From: Thermoplasmata archaeon
GTDB taxonomy: Archaea; Thermoplasmatota; Thermoplasmata; Lutacidiplasmatales; UBA184
Direction of reading: 5' to 3'
NCBI GenBank assembly: GCA_021817245.1
Contig: JAKAVQ010000001.1
Span: 124,001-188,000 of the forward strand
Length of the DNA: 64,000 nucleotides
This document shows, piece after piece, positions 59,341 through 64,000 of the stretch. Position numbers and translations under genes: made by a program. The notes below the pieces were generated by a model. That model was not told the origin of the DNA. It saw only the letters and a list, made by a program, of their open reading frames with translations, and made no database searches. How positions within the stretch are numbered: position 1 is the first letter of the stretch; the number at the start of each line of letters is the position of its first letter.

Positions 59341-60281
59341 CCGTGCCGCAGATCGAGGTTCAGGGCCTTTCCAAGAACTACAATCGCGGGCCGCCCGCAC
59401 TCAACGAGGCGACGTTCCGCTACGAGGGTTCCGGGGCGATCGGCTACCTCGGCCCGAACGGCGCCGGCAAGACCACGACCCTGAAGCTCCTGACGGGCCT
59501 CCTCCGGCCCACGGGCGGGAGGGCGCTCCTCAACGGCGTCGACGTCGCGCACGACCGCAAGCGTGCGCTCTCCAACGTCGGCGCGATCATCGAGAGCCCC
59601 GAGCCGTACCCGAGCCAGACCGTGGAAGAGGCGATCGAGATGGTATCCGATTTCCGCAGCGGACCGTCGCGGAGTGTCCGCGAGGAGATCCGAGCGCTCA
59701 GCGAGAAGCTCGACCTGCCCCCGCTCGACGCTCGGTGCGGGCGCCTCTCGAAGGGACAGCGCCAACGGGTCTCGATCGCCGCCTCTCTCGTGCGCGATCC
59801 CCAGGTGATCATCCTCGACGAACCGACGAGCGGCCTCGATCCCAAAGAGCGAATCCTGATCCGCAACCTGCTCAACGACCTCAAGCGCGATCACCTGATC
59901 CTGATGAGCTCGCACCTCATGCAGGAGGTGACCGAGATCTGCGACCAGGTGATCTTCATCAACCGGGGGGACATCCTCCTGCGGGACACCGTCCAGAACG
60001 TCGCGACACGGTTCCGAACGAGGGCGGTCGATGTCGAGTTCGCGACGCCGATCGTCGTCGACCGGATCAAGGCGCTCGGTCCGCTCGTCCAGGACGCGGT
60101 CGTCGTGGGAGAGCGCCGGTTCCGCATCTCGTTCGACGGTTCCGACTCCGCCCGGGCCGAGATCCTGAAGGGGCTGGTCGGCATCGGGCCGGTCCTCTCC
60201 TACCAGAACGCCTCGCTTGTCCTCGAGGATGCCTACCTCGCGCTGATGCAGGGCGGCGTCGCGGGGGAGTCGGCGGCCTAG
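59337..60281 (+). CDS. ABC transporter ATP-binding protein
   Basis: ATPase subunit of the same exporter, 314 residues from a GTG that overlaps the permease stop by 4 bases. Walker A is GPNGAGKT (39-46), the signature is LSKGQRQRVSIAASL (about 134-148), and Walker B is VIILDEPTSGLDP, with the switch histidine in LMSSHLMQEV. The C-terminal 90 residues form the usual extra domain of ABC-2 exporters (CcmA/DrrA type). A longer reading through the permease is a shadow frame. Confidence 0.94.
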   Translation: MTVPQIEVQGLSKNYNRGPPALNEATFRYEGSGAIGYLGPNGAGKTTTLKLLTGLLRPTGGRALLNGVDVAHDRKRALSNVGAIIESPEPYPSQTVEEAIEMVSDFRSGPSRSVREEIRALSEKLDLPPLDARCGRLSKGQRQRVSIAASLVRDPQVIILDEPTSGLDPKERILIRNLLNDLKRDHLILMSSHLMQEVTEICDQVIFINRGDILLRDTVQNVATRFRTRAVDVEFATPIVVDRIKALGPLVQDAVVVGERRFRISFDGSDSARAEILKGLVGIGPVLSYQNASLVLEDAYLALMQGGVAGESAA

Positions 60282-60332
60282 GCCCGAGCGCGACTCGCAG
60301 GGGCCCCTCCGGAAGGCGCGGATTTCCAAAAC

Positions 60333-60338
60333 CTTAAG
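60333..60338 (+). promoter_or_regulatory. TATA-like CTTAAG element of taw1
   Basis: CTTAAG 29-34 bases before the taw1 ATG, in the spacer after the ABC genes. Confidence 0.55.
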
Positions 60339-60366
60339 GGCCCAGGCCCGGTCGAGCGGCCGGCCG

Positions 60367-61350
60367 ATGGGCGATCAAGACCTCTCGAACGAGCTCGCCG
60401 GCCAGGGCTACCAGCTCGTCGGCAAGCACAGCGCGGTCAAGCTCTGCTACTGGACGCGCGAGTCGCTCGTCCACGGACGGGACTGCTACAAGGGCCGCTT
60501 CTACGGCATCGAGAGCCACCGGTGCCTCCAGATGTCCCCCTCGATCGACTCGTGCAACCTGCATTGCCGGTTCTGCTGGAGGAACCAGGGCTGGGAGAAC
60601 GACGGCGTGATGCCGGAGTACGACGATCCCGAGGGACTCCTCGATCGGTCGATCGGCGCCCAGCAGCGGATCCTTTCGGGGTTCAAGGGCGACGCCGGGA
60701 CCGACCTCGAGCGCTGGGAGGAGTCCCAGAGTCCCCGTCACATCGCGATCTCGCTGACGGGTGAGCCGACGCTGTACCCGAAGATGAACCGCTTCCTCGA
60801 GCTCTGCCATGAGCGAGGGATCACGACGTTCCTCGTCACGAACGGAACCAATCCGGACGCGCTCCGGGCGCTCGACCCCCTCCCGACCCAGCTCTACCTG
60901 TCCGTGACCGCGCCGAACCGGGAGGTCTTCCGGCGCCTGACGCTCCCGACCGATGAGGGAGCGTGGGACCGGCTGCTCGAGTCGCTCTCGATCCTGCGCG
61001 ACCTGAAGACGCGCCGGGTCGTCCGCCACACGCTCGTCAAGGGATGGAATCTCGGCTGGGTCGATGCCTACGCCGAGCTCGACCGGCTCGCCCTCCCGGA
61101 CTTCATCGAGCCGAAGGGGTACGTCTACATGGGCAAGTCCCGCCAGCGGCTGGGCCGGGACCACGTCCCGGCCCACGAAGAGATCGCGGGATTCGCCCGA
61201 CGCTTGGCCGCAAAGGTCGGATACCGCGTGCTCGATGAGTCCCCGGAGTCGAAGGTCTTTCTTCTCGGACGAAGTGAGGCAGGGCGATACCTTCCCGGTC
61301 GGGCCCCCGCGTTGACGGCGGAGATCCCCTCCGTTTCGGTCTCCGCCTAG
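60367..61350 (+). CDS. taw1: 4-demethylwyosine synthase (radical SAM, TYW1/Taw1)
   Basis: Radical SAM enzyme that condenses m1G37 of tRNA-Phe with a two-carbon unit from pyruvate to give the tricyclic base. The 327 residues contain the SAM cluster C63, C67, C70 (CNLHCRFC) and the second cluster cysteines C27, C40 and C53, the arrangement known for archaeal TYW1. ISLTGEPTLYPKMNRFLEL and the LVTNGTNP strand follow. The N-terminal flavodoxin domain of the eukaryotic enzyme is absent, as in archaea. It has its own TATA element. Its stop shares a CTAG with the stop of the convergent Sec61-beta gene. Confidence 0.95.
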   Translation: MGDQDLSNELAGQGYQLVGKHSAVKLCYWTRESLVHGRDCYKGRFYGIESHRCLQMSPSIDSCNLHCRFCWRNQGWENDGVMPEYDDPEGLLDRSIGAQQRILSGFKGDAGTDLERWEESQSPRHIAISLTGEPTLYPKMNRFLELCHERGITTFLVTNGTNPDALRALDPLPTQLYLSVTAPNREVFRRLTLPTDEGAWDRLLESLSILRDLKTRRVVRHTLVKGWNLGWVDAYAELDRLALPDFIEPKGYVYMGKSRQRLGRDHVPAHEEIAGFARRLAAKVGYRVLDESPESKVFLLGRSEAGRYLPGRAPALTAEIPSVSVSA

Positions 61351-61508
61351 ATCGGGCGCCAGTTCAGGATCGAGACGAACACCGCGGCGCCGATGCCGAG
61401 ACCGAGGACGAGGTAGGGGTTGACCTTCAGCGCCCTCGTCTCCTCCATGTCGTAATACTGGATGAGACCGGCGGCGCTCGAAAAGCCGGTACGGCGACTG
61501 TCGGGCAT
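61347..61508 (-). CDS. secG: Sec61-beta/SecG-type translocase subunit
   Basis: Very short gene (53 residues), found by reading the minus strand: the product begins MPDSRRTGFSSAAGLIQYYD and ends VFVSILNWRPI. The RTGFxSAAGLxxYxD N-terminus and the single C-terminal helix (PYLVLGLGIGAAVFVSIL) are characteristic of archaeal Sec61-beta, the small third subunit of the SecYE-beta protein channel. A strong TATA box (61534-61540) lies 26-32 bases before the ATG. Stop codon interlocks with the taw1 stop in CTAG. Confidence 0.92.
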   Translation of the reverse strand: MPDSRRTGFSSAAGLIQYYDMEETRALKVNPYLVLGLGIGAAVFVSILNWRPI

Positions 61509-61533
61509 GGCAGTGGGTCAAGTCCCGGGCCGC

Positions 61534-61540
61534 TATTTAA
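61534..61540 (-). promoter_or_regulatory. TATA box of the Sec61-beta gene
   Basis: TTAAATA on the minus strand 26-32 bases before the ATG at 61508; a good archaeal TATA match with leaderless spacing. Confidence 0.6.
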
Positions 61541-61562
61541 CCCTCGCTCGGGGGATCACCGG

Positions 61563-62357
61563 CTAGCGGCGGAGGGAGAACGCGCCGACGTCGAGCACCG
61601 CGTCCTCCACCGACTCGCGGAACCGCCCGAGCAGCCCTCCACCGAGCTCGTTCTGTCCTCCGTTCAGCACGCGGTCGAGCCAGGGCCGGGGCGGCAGGAC
61701 CCGCACCGTTCGACGGGAGGGTACCCCAGTGAGGCGGGAGAGCTCCTCGAGCACGAGCTCGCGGTCGGCGAGCGCATCCACGAGGCCGAGTCTTAGCGCC
61801 TGAGATCCGGTCCAGAACTCGCCGGTCGCGAGCGGGCGGACCTCGTCGACCGGGCGCTTTCGCTCCCGCGCGACCACGTCCACGAAGACCTGGTGGCCCT
61901 CGTCGGCGATCGCCTGGAGCTTGACCCGCTCCTCGTCGGTGAGCGGTCGGTATCCCTGGTAGGCGTCCTTGTGGACCCCGGCGTGGATCAGGTCGACCGA
62001 GATCCCGAGCCGTCGGACGAGGTCTCGGACCGCGAAGTGGGGGAAGATGACGCCGATCGAGCCGACCTCCGACTCGGGATAGGCGAAGATGCGGCGCGCG
62101 CCCAGCGCGGCGAGGTACGCGCCCGACGCACCGATCGAGCCGATGCTCGCGAAGACCGGCTTCACCTGGTCGAGCCGCTTCACGGCGAGGTAGAGGTCCA
62201 TCGACGCGATCGACTCCCCGCCCCCGCTCGAAATGTCGAGGAGGACGCCGCGAACGCGTCCGCGGCTCCGGAGGCCCTTCAGGAGGCGCAGGTACGGTTC
62301 CACAGAGCGCTCCCGGATCGTCCCGCGGAACGGCACGTGGGCGAGCACCTCGCGCAT
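61563..62357 (-). CDS. sppA: Signal peptide peptidase SppA-like serine protease (S49)
   Basis: Protease of the S49 family that degrades leftover signal peptides. With ATG 62357 it has 264 residues and begins VLAHVPFRGTIRERS. The nucleophile is S78 in SIGSIGASGAYLAA and the general base K130 in VHKDAYQGYRPLTDEE, both in archaeal SppA positions. No N-terminal membrane helix is seen, so it may be soluble or peripheral, unlike many SppA. An in-frame extension to 62531 would include the promoter and is rejected. Confidence 0.9.
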   Translation of the reverse strand: MREVLAHVPFRGTIRERSVEPYLRLLKGLRSRGRVRGVLLDISSGGGESIASMDLYLAVKRLDQVKPVFASIGSIGASGAYLAALGARRIFAYPESEVGSIGVIFPHFAVRDLVRRLGISVDLIHAGVHKDAYQGYRPLTDEERVKLQAIADEGHQVFVDVVARERKRPVDEVRPLATGEFWTGSQALRLGLVDALADRELVLEELSRLTGVPSRRTVRVLPPRPWLDRVLNGGQNELGGGLLGRFRESVEDAVLDVGAFSLRR

Positions 62358-62388
62358 GGAGAGCCTTCCCCGCCGGAGCCCCCGGCGG

Positions 62389-62396
62389 ATTATAGG
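62389..62396 (-). promoter_or_regulatory. TATA box of the sppA gene
   Basis: CCTATAAT on the minus strand, 32-39 bases before the ATG at 62357. Confidence 0.5.
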
Positions 62397-62423
62397 CGTG
62401 ACCGTCGGCCGTCCGTAAGGACG

Positions 62424-62430
62424 TTTCAAG
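62424..62430 (+). promoter_or_regulatory. TATA-like element of the 62455 gene
   Basis: TTTCAAG 25-31 bases before the GTG at 62455; weak match, right spacing. Confidence 0.38.
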
Positions 62431-62454
62431 TAGGGAGCCCCACCGGTACCTTCC

Positions 62455-62916
62455 GTGCGCATCCTCCTCTGGCCTCGCGCGCCCGTGGTCGCGCGGCACC
62501 TGCTCGCTCCGACGATCCCCGAACTCCTCACCAGTTCGACGCCGGTCTCTACGCTCCTGTTCGATCCGCTACAGTTCCTCGTCTCGTTCGCCGGGATCGT
62601 CGGCCTCTACGGCACCGGAGCCCTCCTGATCCGGGAGTCCACGGCGGCCTACCGCAAGGGCTGGGGGACGGTCCTGCTGATGGGCGCCGCCTACGGCATC
62701 GCCGAAGAAGGCGTCAAGGTGCGCACTTTCTTCCAGTTGGGCGGCAGTCCGGTTGATGCGCTGGGCTCGTACGGGCACCTCTTCGGCGTCAACTGGCTTT
62801 GGGCGCTCGGCCTCACTCTCTTCCACGCGACGTGCTCGATCGGACTCCCGATCCTCCTCACCGGCCTCTGGTTCTCCGAGGTGAGGGGACGTCGCTGGAT
62901 GGACCGGGGGCGCTGA
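62455..62916 (+). CDS. Membrane protein, unknown
   Basis: Protein of 153 residues with about four helices (LQFLVSFAGIVGLYGTGALL, GWGTVLLMGAAYGIAEEG and LWALGLTLFHATCSIGLPI among them). The third segment carries two glutamates, and a histidine sits in the last helix pair, which resembles but does not match the CAAX-protease pattern. No family recognised. GTG start. It diverges from sppA. Confidence 0.65.
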   Translation: MRILLWPRAPVVARHLLAPTIPELLTSSTPVSTLLFDPLQFLVSFAGIVGLYGTGALLIRESTAAYRKGWGTVLLMGAAYGIAEEGVKVRTFFQLGGSPVDALGSYGHLFGVNWLWALGLTLFHATCSIGLPILLTGLWFSEVRGRRWMDRGR

Positions 62917-62990
62917 CCGTCGTGGCCGGGGTCTATGTCTCGGTCGTGGCGACCTTCGCGTAGGCCGTCGGGCACGGCCCGACGCCGGCG

Positions 62991-63452
62991 ATGCTCGCGT
63001 TCTGGCTCGGTGTCATCGGGCCCCTCCTCTTCCTTGACGCGATCGGTCCCGCGGATCTCCTTTCGGTGCGCCCCGGCCCCCGGCGCACCGGGACTGTCGG
63101 GCTCGTGCTCGCCCGCACCTTGGAGTTCGATGCGTGGCTCGCGGTGATCGTCCGCGCGGGAACCCGGGCCCTCCCGGCGGTCGCGGCGGCGGCTCTCGTG
63201 ATCGCCGCCAGCGTCGGGGCGTTCGGGGTGGTGCGGTACCTCGGGGGCACGGCGGGCCCGGAGCGGGTGAGGTTCGATTTCGCGGTCGGCATGCTCGGGA
63301 TCCCTTTCGTCTTCGATGGGATCCTCGAGGCATCGGCCCCGGGAATCCTCGCGGTCTCGGCCCTCTTCGCGCACCTCCTCGTCCGCCTCGGTCGGAGCTT
63401 GCAGCTCCGGTCGGAGCTCGAAAGCTTCGCTGCCCCCTCGTCTCCGGTATGA
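62991..63452 (+). CDS. Membrane protein, unknown (possible longer form with in-frame TAG)
   Basis: Protein of 153 residues with three or four helices (LAFWLGVIGPLLFLDAIG, ALPAVAAAALVIAASVGAFG, GILAVSALFAHLLVRLG). The reading frame stays open upstream except for one TAG at 62961, before which a hydrophobic stretch starting at GTG 62922 fits the same frame. So the gene may be a shortened or broken version of a longer one, or simply start at the ATG. No family recognised. Confidence 0.55.
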   Translation: MLAFWLGVIGPLLFLDAIGPADLLSVRPGPRRTGTVGLVLARTLEFDAWLAVIVRAGTRALPAVAAAALVIAASVGAFGVVRYLGGTAGPERVRFDFAVGMLGIPFVFDGILEASAPGILAVSALFAHLLVRLGRSLQLRSELESFAAPSSPV

Positions 63453-63474
63453 CGAACGGGGCGCGGGCTCCGGA

Positions 63475-64000
63475 CTACGGATGGCGGTCGAGGAAGTCGC
63501 GGACGACACCCATGTACCGGTTCCGTTCCTCCCAGAATGCTGTGTGCGAGCTCTCGGAGAAGACGACCAGCTCGGAGTCCGGGAGGTGCGCATGGATCGA
63601 CTCGGCGACCGCGGGCGTGACCTCGTCGTACCGCCCGACCGTTACGAGAGCGGGCACGCGGATCTCGCCGAGCCGGTCGGTGACACGGTAGTCCCGGATG
63701 TTTCCGAGGATCGTGAACTCGTTCGGCCCGTTCATCGTGAGGTACTTCGGGAGGCTGGTGTGGTCGAGGCTGTAGGTGAGCTCCACGGGCCACGGATCGA
63801 GCCGGCAGAGGTGGCGTCGGTAGAACTCCCGGACGGCTCCGAGGTATTCCGGGTGCTGGAAATCTCCCCTCTCCTCGTACCGGGCGAGGGCCTGCCGAAC
63901 GGGCGGCGGGAGTTCCGACTTGAGCCGTATCATCTCGCGGGACGCGAGGGGCACGTCCGCGAGCCCACTCGCGCTGACGATCGACCGGAGCGGCTCGGGA
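63475..64000 (-). CDS. Proline iminopeptidase-like alpha/beta hydrolase (5' end outside window)
   Basis: The frame is open to the right window edge, so only the C-terminal 175 or so residues are seen. The lid-domain sequence SASGLADVPLASREMIRLKS, LDPWPVELTYSLDHTSLPK, and the catalytic aspartate (GRYDEVTPAVAE) and histidine (FSESSHTAFWEE) match proline iminopeptidase/TricF1-type hydrolases. The nucleophile serine would lie outside. Likely releases N-terminal residues from peptides. Confidence 0.85.
   Translation of the reverse strand, partial: PEPLRSIVSASGLADVPLASREMIRLKSELPPPVRQALARYEERGDFQHPEYLGAVREFYRRHLCRLDPWPVELTYSLDHTSLPKYLTMNGPNEFTILGNIRDYRVTDRLGEIRVPALVTVGRYDEVTPAVAESIHAHLPDSELVVFSESSHTAFWEERNRYMGVVRDFLDRHP

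Noticed and set aside
58369-59400. N-terminal extension of the rhodanese protein to about 450 residues
   Set aside because: The extra part is antisense to the ABC permease, charged and domainless; an ATG with a TATA element gives a normal single-domain protein.
62455-62916. CAAX-type (CPBP) membrane protease
   Set aside because: A double glutamate followed by arginine is present, but spacing (EE then four residues then R) does not fit the EExxxR motif and the second histidine motif is not convincing.
1-64000. tRNA, rRNA or CRISPR array
   Set aside because: No cloverleaf-like run ending in CCA context, no rRNA-like sequence and no regularly spaced short repeats were recognised by eye; a covariance-model scan would be needed to exclude a tRNA.

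Overview
The window reads as one contiguous, gene-dense piece of a GC-rich archaeal chromosome. Markers that point to Archaea are PriS, FEN1, Kae1, archaeosine TGT, Taw1, Trm5, archaeal ApgM, Sec61-beta, a geranylgeranyl-reductase-family enzyme, RIO1 with a Dim2-type KH protein, PAC2, archaeal type IV pilins, and TATA boxes placed about 25-35 bases before start codons. The gene set fits best with Thermoplasmatota (a high-GC, soil or sediment type lineage). That placement is inference from memory of gene content, not a computed phylogeny. No rRNA, tRNA, CRISPR array or transposase was found.

Layout. 1-10149 (minus strand): an 11-gene complex I operon, nuoA-B-C-D-H-I-J-K-L-M-N, without the NADH module (EFG). 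NuoI carries four [4Fe-4S] motifs instead of two, and nuoN runs off the left edge. 10276-12461: two coupled GNAT acetyltransferases and an enoyl-CoA hydratase. 12521-14955: stomatin-like SPFH protein, NfeD-like protein and an HExxH protein. 15086-17768: rio1, a KH protein and priS, an informational cluster. 17653-23583: FAH-family enzyme, membrane protein, riboflavin reductase (arfC), bifunctional ftcD, fen1, a PAC2 protein and a tiny membrane protein. 23704-25206: a minus-strand operon of a double ribbon-helix-helix regulator followed by a short FtsZ-like GTPase without the FtsZ C-terminal domain. 25557-27486: a 793-base direct repeat carrying two copies of the same type IV pilin gene. 27789-30762: a PKD-domain pilin-like adhesin and a zinc-ribbon membrane protein.

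30800-35494: apgM, trm5 and ppsA. 35555-40124: a GNAT protein, a dehydrogenase/hydratase fusion, gcvH and ahcY. 40243-43587: an 1114-residue surface protein with cytoplasmic zinc ribbons. 43667-48706: a reverse transsulfuration operon (cystathionine beta-synthase, cystathionine gamma-lyase type enzyme, cysS, zinc alcohol dehydrogenase). 48869-50916: a BlaI-like regulator, a membrane HExxH protease and a secreted protein. 50874-56263: GGR, kae1, a small protein, tgtA and UDG; three of these carry their TATA box over the stop codon of the gene before. 56371-57947: a bactofilin-like repeat protein and a winged-helix regulator. 58042-61508: rhodanese, an ABC-2 exporter pair, taw1 and Sec61-beta. 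61563-64000: SppA, two small membrane proteins and a truncated proline-iminopeptidase-like hydrolase.

How it works together. Complex I without EFG probably takes electrons from ferredoxin or another carrier. ahcY, CBS and CGL link the methyl cycle to cysteine, which CysS then loads on tRNA. ApgM and PpsA sit on the lower glycolysis/gluconeogenesis route. Four separate tRNA-modification enzymes (Trm5, Kae1, TgtA, Taw1) are present. The least ordinary parts are the RHH/FtsZ-like operon beside the duplicated pilins, the BlaI-like/protease/secreted-protein trio, the bactofilin-like pair, and the two ectodomain-plus-zinc-ribbon membrane proteins.
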